From Paenibacillus lemnae (lineage in GTDB: Bacteria > Bacillota > Bacilli > Paenibacillales > Paenibacillaceae): a stretch of 64,000 bases of DNA. The notes below the pieces were generated by a model. That model was not told the DNA's origin. It ran no database searches and was given only the letters and a program-made list of their open reading frames with translations. Every line of letters begins with the position of its first letter. Positions within the stretch are counted from its first letter, which is position 1. Both the position numbers and the translations under genes were made by a program. Positions 36,908-46,142 of the stretch are shown here, in pieces. The stretch spans positions 345,366 to 409,365 of the forward strand of contig NZ_JABBPN010000002.1 in NCBI RefSeq assembly GCF_012933385.1, in the 5' to 3' direction.

Positions 36908-37582
36908 TGTCGTATAGATGGCAGGCCGAGTGAGCGCGGGGTATTTGTAGAAGGTCAACAGCGTCGGCAGCTGTTCCTCCCAGGACTTCACTTCCTTAGG
37001 ATATTGCTTGCGCCATTTTTCCTTAAATTCTTTGAAAACTGTGCGGGCTGCGTCACCATCAACCGCGGTGTAGACCTGCTTTAGATCAGCCAAAAATTCG
37101 GTTTTATCCGCCACACGTATCTTGGGGAAGGTCGCCCGAACTTTGTGCACGATACAGTGCTGGACATCTGTTGCACCACGTTTCTGGAAGTCTTTTAGCA
37201 CCTCACGCCAAACGTTTGAGCTTTCCTGACCTCCGACATAGAAACCAAGAATCTGGCGAATGCCTTTCTCATCGATGCCCATGACTAAATACACAACCTC
37301 ACTGCTCACGGAGTTGCGTTTGAGTTTGACGTAAAGTCCATCCAGGTAGATCACGGAGTAGCGTTTCTCAAGTGGCCGATTTTGCCACGCTTCGATATCC
37401 TCCATGACCGTCTGAGTGATGTTGCTGATCGTGGTCGGAGAGTAGTGCGTACCAAACATGGACTCAATAAATTTTGCTACATCACGTGTGCTCATGCCAT
37501 CTTTGTACATGTGAATAATGGCCTCTTCCAGCAACCCCTCACGCCGCTGATACGGCTCAAACAAACGGGTATGGAAAGACTC
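36908..37582 (-). pseudogene. IS256-family transposase fragment, truncated at both ends
   Basis: The recognisable part runs from FHTRLFEPYQRREGLLEEAI to the region ending TRPAIYTTA. It includes the mutator-type motifs YLDGLYVKL (catalytic Asp) and VGGQESSNVWREVLKDFQKRG and the conserved CIVHKVR. About the first 100 residues and the C-terminal third (with the last catalytic Glu region) are missing; instead the frame runs on into the 21-bp palindrome and 9-bp array. No terminal inverted repeats are seen. It cannot transpose on its own. Confidence 0.88.
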
Positions 37583-37776
37583 CAAATCATGGTACACAGA
37601 CTATTGTACGTCACCCGAATGAAGCAGATCTTCTTGCCAGATTATGCTCCAGCTTTAGCTGGGATACACTGCAGAACAAAAAACAAGCAGCTGGCCGGGA
37701 TCCGTATCCGGATGCCGCCACGCTGCTTCATGATGCCCTAAGGGCGAAACAAACAGATTCAAGTGAAGCTCCCTGA
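37583..37776 (+). pseudogene. 3' end of an unidentified plus-strand gene cut by the IS256-type remnant
   Basis: An open plus-strand frame without a start begins at the IS break and ends at TGA 37774-37776. It reads ...QTIVRHPNEADLLARLCSSF, then WDTLQNKKQAAG, then DPYPDAATLLHDALRAKQ and ends TDSSEAP. Composition and codon use look like real protein. It follows ssuA on the same strand, so it may be the remains of a fourth operon gene. I do not recognise the family. Confidence 0.55.
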
Positions 37777-37836
37777 ATGATGTGCTCATCAGTTCAACAC
37801 CTTTCTATATGAAACATGAAATTTTATGAGCCCGCT

Positions 37837-38679
37837 TCAACCTGTATATGCGTCTCTCCACTTCAGCAGCTTCCGCTCCAGATAGCGCACAAAGGAATCG
37901 GTCGCTTTTCCTACAACTGCAAAAATGATAATACCCACAAATACAATGGAAGTTTGAGAAAATTGTCTAGCGTCCATGATCAGGTATCCGATGCCTTCAC
38001 TGGAACCCATCAGTTCAGCGACGACGAGACCCAGCCAGGATACACCGAGCGACAGCCGCAATCCCAGCAGCATATTAGGCAGGGAGGCGGGAATAATCAG
38101 CCGAGTGACCTGCTTCCAGCGGCTGAACTCCAGAATACGCGCCACATCAAACAGTTTGGAATCTGCGCTCCGGATGCCAAGAAACGTATTGACATACAGT
38201 GGAAAAAAAGCACCTTTGGCAATAAGCAAAATTTTGGACATCTCTCCAAATCCAAACCACAAAATAAACAATGGCGTAATCGCCAAATGCGGAATCATTC
38301 GCAGCATTTGAACACTTGGATCAACGGTCTGTTCCACTCTGTTGAACATCCCTGTGAGCAGTCCCAGACCCAGACCCAGACTGCCGCCAAGCAAAAACCC
38401 TAACGCTGCTCTGCGGACACTGACCTGCACATGCCCCCACAGTTCACCGGATACGGTTAATTCCCAGCCGGATTTCGCAATTGCTGTCGGTGTTGGCAGC
38501 AGCGTTTCCGAAATAAGGCCAAGCATGCCGGCAGCCTGCCAGATCACCAGAATGAACACCGGGATGTAAAGCCCTCTCCTTATACTCTTCCACTTCGTGC
38601 CCGGCGGTTTCGTCACAGGCTTGCTCCGTTTCTCCTCCACTTGCACTGGTGGTCTAGCCACGGTTTCCATTGTACTCAT
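37837..38679 (-). CDS. ssuC: Aliphatic sulfonate ABC transporter permease (SsuC-like)
   Basis: 280 residues, about six membrane helices. The binding-protein-dependent transport signature is present around VTRLIIPASLPNMLLGLRLSLGVSWLGLVVAELMGSSEGIGYLI (EAA loop region and following helix). SsuC/TauC/NrtB family. It follows ssuB by 29 bp on the minus strand. It should form the membrane channel for the SsuA protein encoded on the opposite strand. Confidence 0.9.
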   Translation of the reverse strand: MSTMETVARPPVQVEEKRSKPVTKPPGTKWKSIRRGLYIPVFILVIWQAAGMLGLISETLLPTPTAIAKSGWELTVSGELWGHVQVSVRRAALGFLLGGSLGLGLGLLTGMFNRVEQTVDPSVQMLRMIPHLAITPLFILWFGFGEMSKILLIAKGAFFPLYVNTFLGIRSADSKLFDVARILEFSRWKQVTRLIIPASLPNMLLGLRLSLGVSWLGLVVAELMGSSEGIGYLIMDARQFSQTSIVFVGIIIFAVVGKATDSFVRYLERKLLKWRDAYTG

Positions 38680-38708
38680 GAACAGTCACACCTTTCCTCT
38701 TGATTGGA

Positions 38709-39482
38709 TTAAATATCATAATTGCCAGCACCTGCCGGCTCCTCAATACGCTCAAATTCGCTAAGTACTAGTCTCCGGTATTCTTGAAATGATGTACTGG
38801 ATTTCTTGCGGGGAAAAGGTAAATCCACACCCACAATCCGGCGGATTGTGCCCGGTCTGGCATCCATGATCACAACCCGGTCAGCCAAGTAAACCGCTTC
38901 ATCAATATCATGCGTAACCAGGATCATGGTCGTCCGGTTCTGCTGCCATATATCGAGCAGCACTTCCTGCATATGTCCCCGAGTGAAAGCATCCAGCGCA
39001 CCAAATGGTTCATCCAGCAGAAGCACCTTGGGACTACGGAGCAAAGCACGTGCAATAGCGACGCGCTGGGACATGCCTCCGGAAAGCTCCCGCGGAAATG
39101 CTTTTTCAAACCCTTCAAGACGCACAATACGTATCAATTCGTCGACCTTTTGACGCACTTCCGGCTGGCTTAGTGATAAATCTGCTGCGATGTTCCTCTC
39201 CACATTCAACCAAGGGAAAAGCCGATGTTCTTGAAAAATAAACCCTTTATCAATGCTGGGCCGTTCCACCTTCTGACCTTCCAGCAGCACTTCGCCGTCA
39301 TGAACGATGTCCAAACCCGCAATAATTTTAAGCAGGGTGCTTTTTCCGCAGCCGCTGGGTCCGATAATGGTTACAAATTCTCCCGGTTTCACTTGAAGTT
39401 TGATATCGCGCAGCGCCTGAACAGGTCCGGCAGGGGTTTCAAATGTTTTGTTCAGATTTTCGATGCTTAGTATCGTTCTCAT
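38709..39482 (-). CDS. ssuB: Aliphatic sulfonate ABC transporter ATPase (SsuB-like)
   Basis: 257 residues. Walker [10 protein letters not shown], signature [15 protein letters not shown], Walker [13 protein letters not shown] and switch His in [16 protein letters not shown] are intact. It belongs to the nitrate/sulfonate/taurine ATPase family. AAAGGGGAG precedes the ATG. It is first in a two-gene ssuBC unit with a consensus promoter and a terminator-like leader hairpin. Confidence 0.92.
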   Translation of the reverse strand: MRTILSIENLNKTFETPAGPVQALRDIKLQVKPGEFVTIIGPSGCGKSTLLKIIAGLDIVHDGEVLLEGQKVERPSIDKGFIFQEHRLFPWLNVERNIAADLSLSQPEVRQKVDELIRIVRLEGFEKAFPRELSGGMSQRVAIARALLRSPKVLLLDEPFGALDAFTRGHMQEVLLDIWQQNRTTMILVTHDIDEAVYLADRVVIMDARPGTIRRIVGVDLPFPRKKSSTSFQEYRRLVLSEFERIEEPAGAGNYDI

Positions 39483-39516
39483 TGTTTTCTCCCCTTTACA
39501 GTTTGAATTGGAGGTG

Positions 39517-39574
39517 AAAAAAAAGAGACTTTCCGTACGTCCGCCCTTGAATAAAAGGCAAACAGGAAAGTCTC
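39517..39574 (-). promoter_or_regulatory. Leader terminator (attenuator candidate) upstream of ssuB
   Basis: On the minus strand GAGACTTTCC pairs with GGAAAGTCTC, enclosing an inner GCCTTTT / AAGGGC stem, and is followed by eight T. It lies between the promoter and the ssuB ribosome site, so transcripts must read through it. It is too far from the upstream gene stop (39685), and beyond a promoter, to be that gene's terminator alone. Confidence 0.75.
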
Positions 39575-39647
39575 CGGTGTTCCGGTGGACAGGCCGATAT
39601 CGTAAATAAAACTTATTATCCCTATCAGCTTGGTATGTTTTGTTGAT

Positions 39648-39676
39648 ATTATAGTCCGAGACAGATATGGTGTCAA
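39648..39676 (-). promoter_or_regulatory. SigA-type promoter of ssuBC
   Basis: On the minus strand TTGACA (39676-39671), 17 bp, TATAAT (39653-39648): both boxes match the consensus exactly. Confidence 0.85.
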
Positions 39677-39684
39677 TTGTTAAA

Positions 39685-40524
39685 TTAGCTTTGTTCCCAT
39701 AACTGAACGACCTGGTTCTTTAATAGGATCGACTGTTTGAACCGTTCCTGTCCTGAAACCCCTGCTGCATAGGGGTCTGGCCCCAGTTCGCATACAAATG
39801 GGAAAACCGTATCCGAATCAGCCTTTTCCTTCCAGTACGTCATGCCTCTCTGCCACCATCGGTGGAATCTTGCCGTGAGATGATCTGCCGTATCTGTACC
39901 AATCTGGGCCTGGATCTGCTGTCCATGACAGATCCGGCCGTGAATACAGGCAGTCCGCCGCAGCAACGTATCGAAATAGGGTTCAGCTTTCGCTTCCACC
40001 TGAGATGCAAACCCGTCCATCTCTCCTGCCAGTACATAATGAGAGAAATCGATGGTGAGCGCAAGCCCTGGAAGCTTTTGAACATAACTTGCTGTACGGA
40101 TCAAATCCTGAGTGATACGCCCCCTGTGGGTTTCAACAAAATGAGGAACACCGGCAGCATTCGAGACTTCTTCAAGCTGACGCAAGAGTGCCAGCGCTTC
40201 ATCGTCTACCACAAAGCTGTCCATCACCTGCGAATTGACATACTGGGCTCCGAATTCTTTGGCCTCGGCAAGCTGACCAGCCAGTTCTTCCGCGGTGGAT
40301 GGAAATCCGCCTGTACCGAAGCTGAAGTCATAGTCATCCAGCAGCTTGCGGAATTGATCACGCTCAGTCCCTTCTGCAGGGATGCCTCCGAAAATTCCGG
40401 TAAAACCCGCCTTGGCAATCTCATCAAACTTACGCTCTACTGACCATTCGCCGTGATCATCACCTGCGCCGGCCATCGACCACCATGCCTGCTGAACATC
40501 CAGCTTGAGCGCCATATTAGTCAT
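39685..40524 (-). CDS. Sugar phosphate isomerase/epimerase-like TIM barrel
   Basis: About 279 residues from ATG 40524 ([17 protein letters not shown]). Starts at 40542 or 40515 are also possible, since no clear ribosome site decides and all overlap or touch the dioxygenase stop at 40517. Motifs include [29 protein letters not shown] and [11 protein letters not shown]. It belongs to the xylose isomerase-like TIM-barrel group. It is coupled to the phytanoyl-CoA dioxygenase-like gene, which suggests a two-step catabolic unit under the divergent AraC gene. Confidence 0.8.
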   Translation of the reverse strand: MTNMALKLDVQQAWWSMAGAGDDHGEWSVERKFDEIAKAGFTGIFGGIPAEGTERDQFRKLLDDYDFSFGTGGFPSTAEELAGQLAEAKEFGAQYVNSQVMDSFVVDDEALALLRQLEEVSNAAGVPHFVETHRGRITQDLIRTASYVQKLPGLALTIDFSHYVLAGEMDGFASQVEAKAEPYFDTLLRRTACIHGRICHGQQIQAQIGTDTADHLTARFHRWWQRGMTYWKEKADSDTVFPFVCELGPDPYAAGVSGQERFKQSILLKNQVVQLWEQS

Positions 40525-41431
40525 TGATCCAGTATTGTTCATGAGGATAACGGAATGTTTCCGGCTTCACGCGCTCTGTCACGGCCAGTTTGCCTTCCGG
40601 ACGATATTCAAAATGTTCTTCATCCTTCGCATATTCCGCTTCCTTGCGGATATCCAGGCATTCCATGAGCATCTGCTGCTTCAAAGCCAGGTATTCCGGC
40701 GTATGCGGTCCAAACTCCAGCTCGATTTCACCCGGGCGGAACTCAAAGTACACGGTTCTGCGCAGTGCATTGCCATCTCCTGCTGGTGATCCGTGAAGGA
40801 CGGTAATATCGTGCAGGATCGCATCCCCGGCTTCCAGCGGTACCGGAATGGCATCGGACGTATCGAAGCCTTCTTTCTCGCAGCGTGCTTTGGAATCTGC
40901 TACCGTCCACTGGTTGCTGCCCGGGATGACCCATAAACAGGATTTAATATCTGCGGGATCCAGGTAAAAGTCCACATTAAAAATCGGTCTTGGATCCTGG
41001 CAGCCTTCCGGAAGCTCGGCATCCCGGTGCCATGGCACAATTATTCCTTCATCCGGCATTTTGATGACCATGGAATCCCAGGTCGGAATAAAGCTGGGCC
41101 CTTGAATCTTCTCAACAGAACGCATAATGAACGGATGTCCCATCAGCGCACGAAGCGGCTTACTTTTGTCCACTACATATTCAACTCGTCTCAGCACATT
41201 GGCGCCAGTCTTCGAACCTTTCCCGTATTGGTAGTCAGAATCATCCGTGCCTTTCATCCCTTTTTCCAGCAGTACCTGCATTTCATCCTGTACAATCCGG
41301 AGCTCCTCGTTCTGAAGAACATTCTTGATAATCAAAAAACCGTTGTCCAGAAAAAATTGTTTTTGCTCATCGCTCAATGTGTTTTGCTTGGAAGCATCTG
41401 CAATAATCATGCGCAGGTTCAGGTTATTCAT
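40517..41431 (-). CDS. Phytanoyl-CoA dioxygenase (PhyH) family protein
   Basis: 304 residues, Fe(II)/2-oxoglutarate dioxygenase fold. The iron-binding H-x-D is in VPWHRDAELPEG and the distal His with 2-oxoglutarate-binding Arg in VLHGSPAGDGNALRRTVYFEFR. The family hydroxylates small organic molecules. It is the first gene of a two-gene minus-strand unit with a TIM-barrel protein, divergent from an AraC regulator 187 bp away. The substrate is not identifiable. Confidence 0.87.
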   Translation of the reverse strand: MNNLNLRMIIADASKQNTLSDEQKQFFLDNGFLIIKNVLQNEELRIVQDEMQVLLEKGMKGTDDSDYQYGKGSKTGANVLRRVEYVVDKSKPLRALMGHPFIMRSVEKIQGPSFIPTWDSMVIKMPDEGIIVPWHRDAELPEGCQDPRPIFNVDFYLDPADIKSCLWVIPGSNQWTVADSKARCEKEGFDTSDAIPVPLEAGDAILHDITVLHGSPAGDGNALRRTVYFEFRPGEIELEFGPHTPEYLALKQQMLMECLDIRKEAEYAKDEEHFEYRPEGKLAVTERVKPETFRYPHEQYWIND

Positions 41432-41617
41432 ATCTCATATCTCCTTTAAAGTTGATGTTAGGCTGATTGCGTTATGGATTCATTGTAGAAGACCACGAAC
41501 CACCCTGTCTTTAGCTTAAATTCATAAAGGAGTTGCCGAAATCACAATCAACCCCATATAATCGAGTTCACTGACAGATGACTGACATTGACTGCTGCCT
41601 GAAAGGAGACAGATGTT

Positions 41618-42553
41618 TTGACGAATGAAAAAACCAAATCCAGCTTCGAGCTGATCGATATGAGTCCCAGTGAAACCCTGCATTGGATGGAGCACTACCA
41701 CTGTCCGCCGTATATTACGCTCGCTCATGTATTCCATGCTCCACAAGGCTGGAATGTAGAGAATCGTATACTCAATCAGTACGCTCTGCAGTACTGTATT
41801 GATGGTGCTGCAGAATATCCGGTTGAAGACCAGCATTACCTCACGCAAAAAGGAGACCTCCTGTTTCACCGCCCCGGTGAAGTACATTCTATTCATACGG
41901 TAGAGGGAGAGCCTTACGTATGTGCTTCGATCGTTTTTCATTTTGGCGCTGAGCCTTTTCCCTTTGATTCGGTATTCCAGAACAGACATTTGCTCGGCCG
42001 GTTTGAAGGACACAAGCTGGAGCGGATGCTGAATGAACTGATCCACTATCACCGCCAGCCGGGTCTGTCGGCACAATTGAAATGCCAGGGGCTGCTGCTG
42101 CAAGTTTTGGGTGAAAGCGCTGATCCGCAGCGTCAATCCGATCACAAAGAACGAACCAATCTGGCCAAGATGGTGCTCGTCAAAAACCACCTCATCCATC
42201 ATTATCCTGAAGATATTACACATGAGGACCTGGAAAAGATCTCCGGTTTGACCCGAAATTATATCATTTTGCAGTTCAAACAGGCTTTCGGAATGTCACC
42301 TTTTCAGTTTCTAACATGGGTGCGCTTACAAAAAGCCAAGGAGCTGGCGCTCATGACCTCGCTTTCTGTGGGCGAAATTGCCCGTCAGGTCGGATATTCA
42401 GATGTGCACACATTCGGAAGAATGTTCAAAAAGAAGATGGGGGTCAGCCTGACAGAATACTGCAGCTCGCTGACCACACACTATCTCAACACCAAGCCCA
42501 GACTGAGCCCGGAACCGGAAGGCTCTGCTGCATCAAAGGAGTATGAAGCATGA
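41618..42553 (+). CDS. AraC-family transcriptional regulator
   Basis: 311 residues with a TTG start, supported by GAAAGGAGA 8 nt upstream. N-terminal cupin-like domain (LLFHRPGEVHSIHTVEGEPYV) and C-terminal double HTH (ITHEDLEKISGLTRNYIILQFK and LSVGEIARQVGYSDVHTFGRMF). It diverges from the PhyH/TIM-barrel pair and its stop overlaps the next kinase gene by 4 bp, so it may regulate both the divergent pair and the transporter system. Confidence 0.9.
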   Translation: MTNEKTKSSFELIDMSPSETLHWMEHYHCPPYITLAHVFHAPQGWNVENRILNQYALQYCIDGAAEYPVEDQHYLTQKGDLLFHRPGEVHSIHTVEGEPYVCASIVFHFGAEPFPFDSVFQNRHLLGRFEGHKLERMLNELIHYHRQPGLSAQLKCQGLLLQVLGESADPQRQSDHKERTNLAKMVLVKNHLIHHYPEDITHEDLEKISGLTRNYIILQFKQAFGMSPFQFLTWVRLQKAKELALMTSLSVGEIARQVGYSDVHTFGRMFKKKMGVSLTEYCSSLTTHYLNTKPRLSPEPEGSAASKEYEA

Positions 42554-44382
42554 CATCGAGATGGGAACGCTTGACACAGTGGTTTGGCAACCGCCGGATC
42601 CGCACCAAAATTATGCTGATTTACCTCCCTCTTTTGCTTGCACCACTGTTTGTTGTGGGGTACACCGCCAATACCATTTATTCCAATGCTATTGTCAATA
42701 AGTCGACCCAGAGCTTCACGCAGAACTCAGCACTCATCATCAGCCGGATTGACGGCATGCTGGAGAATGTCGAGAGCGCAGGCAATATGCTCGCCTTGAA
42801 CCTGAACCGGATTCTCCAGGAAGGCAGACCATATGGTCAGAGTGAACTTGCCCGGTACAATGCGATAACAACGCAGCTGAGTCTGGCACTTCTGGTGTTT
42901 CCGGATGCGGACTCTATTGTGTTTGTCGACCGGTCGAACCGGGTCTATGGCACCAACCCTGTGCTGGAACAGAGAAGCACCGACATAGAGGAACGTGCCG
43001 TCTTTCAACAGGTTATGGAGACGAATGGCATTAACTACTGGGTGCCGATGGAACGCCGGGAATATTTGACGAGCGATCCGGGAACCGTGCTGCTGACCAT
43101 GGGAAAAAAAATCATCGACATTCAAAGCGGCGACTCTTTAGGTGTTCTATTTATTCAGGTTCGTGAAGATCAGCTTTCTGCTGTCCTGCACAATATGAAT
43201 GCAGAACCTTCAGGGCGCTATTTCATTGCAGACGAACAAGGTACAGTCATTTCTACTCCAGACAACACCCTGCTGTTGAAGAGCGTACCGAAGGAATCTA
43301 TCCGATCTTGGATGAATGGCCAGAGCCAGGCCACAGATATCCGGCCCATCGACGGGCAGCGCTCACTGCTTGCCATGAGCAGCTTCCCGCAGCTGGGCTG
43401 GAAACTCGTCAGCATCACACCTCTGCATGCGCTTACAGATGGTCTGGATAAATTGCAGTGGACCCTGCTGGCGGTAGCCGCACTGTGCAGCTTGTTTGCC
43501 ATTCTTGGCGCTGGATTTTTGTCCAAGCGGATTGCCCGGCCGATCGTCGAACTGGCCCGCAGCATGAAAGGCTTTCAGGAGGGACATCTCGATGTGCAGG
43601 TGGAGGTAAAGACTCGGGATGAACTGGGCTACTTTGTCCTTGGCTTCAATCAAATGCGGCGCAGAATCAAAGAGCTGCTCAGCAATGTGCTCCTGGAGCA
43701 GCGGAAGAAGCGTGAATATGAGCTTGCCCTGATCCAGGCACAAATCAAGCCGCATTTTCTATACAACACACTGGATGTCATTTATGCGCTGTCCCAGATG
43801 AACCGGATGAAGGAGGTTCAGCATACAACCAAGGCACTGGCAGATTTTTACCGGGCTGCACTCAGCCAGGGGCGGGAAGTCATTACGCTGGAGGAAGAAT
43901 TCCGCAATGTGCGCGACTACCTTGCCATACAGCATATAAGGTACAGGGATGTGTTTACCTACGAGTTTGAAATCAGCCCTGACATTCACCATATTCCGAT
44001 CCTGAAGCTGACGATTCAGCCCTTGGTGGAAAATGCGATCTATCATGGTTTGAAAGAAAAAGAAGGCGGCGGGCATCTGCAGATTAAGGGTTATCTCCAA
44101 GATGAGGTCATCCTGATCGAAGTCACAGATGATGGCATTGGCATGCATCACGAGCAGCAGGCCAATTTGCTGAAGCATACAAGTGCCAGCAGCCGGGAGC
44201 CGATAGCCGGAAAATCCGGATCTTCCTATGGTTTGAGAAATGTCAACGACCGAATCAAACTGTTTTTTGGCCATGACTATGGACTGTCGATCCGCAGCAA
44301 GTCTGGTAAAGGAACGACCGTCACCATTGCACTTCCGAAAGAATGGACAACCTTGAGCGAAAGGGATGAAAATATTGATTAA
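42550..44382 (+). CDS. YesM-type sensor histidine kinase
   Basis: 610 residues. Membrane helix at about 18-38, large extracellular Cache-like sensor region, second helix at about 297-317 followed by HAMP (SKRIARPIVELARSM). The His_kinase region has QAQIKPHFLYNTLDVIYAL (phospho-accepting His) and the ATPase has PLVENAIYHGLKEKEGGG and GSSYGLRNVNDRI. It works with the response regulator directly downstream, overlapping it by 17 bp, and with the sugar ABC genes that follow. Confidence 0.93.
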   Translation: MTSRWERLTQWFGNRRIRTKIMLIYLPLLLAPLFVVGYTANTIYSNAIVNKSTQSFTQNSALIISRIDGMLENVESAGNMLALNLNRILQEGRPYGQSELARYNAITTQLSLALLVFPDADSIVFVDRSNRVYGTNPVLEQRSTDIEERAVFQQVMETNGINYWVPMERREYLTSDPGTVLLTMGKKIIDIQSGDSLGVLFIQVREDQLSAVLHNMNAEPSGRYFIADEQGTVISTPDNTLLLKSVPKESIRSWMNGQSQATDIRPIDGQRSLLAMSSFPQLGWKLVSITPLHALTDGLDKLQWTLLAVAALCSLFAILGAGFLSKRIARPIVELARSMKGFQEGHLDVQVEVKTRDELGYFVLGFNQMRRRIKELLSNVLLEQRKKREYELALIQAQIKPHFLYNTLDVIYALSQMNRMKEVQHTTKALADFYRAALSQGREVITLEEEFRNVRDYLAIQHIRYRDVFTYEFEISPDIHHIPILKLTIQPLVENAIYHGLKEKEGGGHLQIKGYLQDEVILIEVTDDGIGMHHEQQANLLKHTSASSREPIAGKSGSSYGLRNVNDRIKLFFGHDYGLSIRSKSGKGTTVTIALPKEWTTLSERDENID

Positions 44383-46021
44383 ATTAATGATTGTGGACGA
44401 TGAGGCGATATTCCGGGACTATCTATGCACCCTGCTCCCTTGGGATGAATACGGGATGAAGATTACCATTGTTGCCAAAAATGGCAAGGACGCTCTTGTG
44501 CAAGCCGAAGCGGCGATTCCGCATATTGCACTGATCGATATTAACATGCCGTTCATGGACGGCCTGCAGCTGAGTGAAGAACTCAAAAAACTAAGCCCGG
44601 ACATCGGCATTGTTCTGGTCACGGGACATAATGAATTCGAGTATGCCAGAAAAGCTTTAAAGCTGGGCGTTCAGGATTATATTTTAAAACCGTTTTCAAA
44701 AGAAGAACTGCTGCTCACCCTGCTGAATATTCAGGAAAATATGCTGAAAGTTCAGGAGGACAAAGAAACACACCAGGCCAGCAAAATGATGATGCGGGAA
44801 GTGTACTTGAACCGGCTGGTGAACGGCGAGCTGGAGGATTCGGAAGACAAACTGATGGAACAGCTGCGTGACCTGGGATATGCGCCAATGAGCGGCATGT
44901 TTCAGGTCGCCGTGATCGAGATCGATAATATGAATGCGCGATGGCGACATATCAGTGACCGGGAGCTGTGGAAATTTGCGGTGACTAATATTTTGAGCGA
45001 GACCTTGGACATTCCAGGTAACCATATTGTCTTCAATGGTTCTGAAGGACGGATTGTATGCATCTATGAGGTTGGTGATCACGGGGTGCAGGGATTTTCG
45101 GGTGCAGCAGGTCAAGCAGTATCCCCTTCGCCTCCGCTTGCAGCTTATGTTGAAGGCTGTAAACAGTTAAAGTTTTTGATTCGAAAGTATTTGAAGTTCA
45201 CAGTGACCATCGGGGTGGGGCGAATCCACAGTGGATATGCGCAAATCAAGCAGTCCTATCAGGAGGCACTGCTCGCGTTACAGAACAAGTTCGTGGTCGG
45301 GCAGGACCAGGTCATTGATTACGGAACCCAGGCCGCAATTACAGGGAAAACGGCGGGTGGTTTCCTTGCACCTCATATGAGTGAAAGTCTCCTGGTTGGG
45401 ATGCGCAGCGGAGATTGGGACAGCGTAAAACGTCAGCTGGAGGACATTTTTGATGGTCTGGAGCAGGAGCGGATGCCGATTGATTATGTTTTTGTTATCT
45501 GTATGAGTCTGGTTTCCCTCTGTTTATCATGCGTTTCGGAAAACGGGCATCCCATTGAGGACTGCTTCGGAGAGGACTTTTACCCTTACAGCGAAATTGT
45601 GACCAAGCCGACGATTGAGGAAGCAGGAACTTGGCTGATCCATTTGTTTAACAAAGCAAACCGCTATACCCAGCTGCATAAGAAAACCAAGTCCGGCAAA
45701 ATTGCCGAAACGGCCAAGGCGTGGATTGACCAGCATTATACCGATCCCGAGCTTAAGGTGGAACAGATTGCACAGAGCGTATTTATCAACCCCAGCTACC
45801 TGAGAGCCATTTTCAAAAAAATGAACGGGATGACCGTGACGGACTATATATTGCAAAAAAGAATGCAGCATGCCAAATCTCTGCTGTCCGCCTCCAAGCC
45901 GCTGCGCCTGGCCGATATTGCCGAAGCCATCGGATATCATGATCCGGCGTATTTCAGCCGTGCTTTCAAGAAGTACTATGGCTACTCACCCAGCGAGTTT
46001 GAAAATCTGCCGCGAGCTTAA
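44366..46021 (+). CDS. YesN-type response regulator with AraC output domain
   Basis: 551 residues from ATG 44366. A TTG at 44375 (giving MIKLMIVDDE) has AAAGGG at better spacing and may be the true start. Receiver domain with VDDEA and ALIDINMPFMDG (phospho-Asp). A middle region of about 250 residues is followed by the AraC-type HTH at about 445-545 (LKVEQIAQSVFINPSYLRAIFK, LRLADIAEAIGYHDPAYFSRAFK). It is partner of the upstream YesM kinase and probably activates the binding protein/permease genes 120 bp downstream. Confidence 0.92.
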   Translation: MKILIKLMIVDDEAIFRDYLCTLLPWDEYGMKITIVAKNGKDALVQAEAAIPHIALIDINMPFMDGLQLSEELKKLSPDIGIVLVTGHNEFEYARKALKLGVQDYILKPFSKEELLLTLLNIQENMLKVQEDKETHQASKMMMREVYLNRLVNGELEDSEDKLMEQLRDLGYAPMSGMFQVAVIEIDNMNARWRHISDRELWKFAVTNILSETLDIPGNHIVFNGSEGRIVCIYEVGDHGVQGFSGAAGQAVSPSPPLAAYVEGCKQLKFLIRKYLKFTVTIGVGRIHSGYAQIKQSYQEALLALQNKFVVGQDQVIDYGTQAAITGKTAGGFLAPHMSESLLVGMRSGDWDSVKRQLEDIFDGLEQERMPIDYVFVICMSLVSLCLSCVSENGHPIEDCFGEDFYPYSEIVTKPTIEEAGTWLIHLFNKANRYTQLHKKTKSGKIAETAKAWIDQHYTDPELKVEQIAQSVFINPSYLRAIFKKMNGMTVTDYILQKRMQHAKSLLSASKPLRLADIAEAIGYHDPAYFSRAFKKYYGYSPSEFENLPRA

Positions 46022-46142
46022 AGCAAATGTTCTAAACATGCGCGAATAATCCAAGTTACAAGCGTTTAGTCCATTAGCACCGGGACTGGATACCTTTATA
46101 CTGATAAAGCAAATAGACAAAACCAATCGGGAGGTCCTGGTT

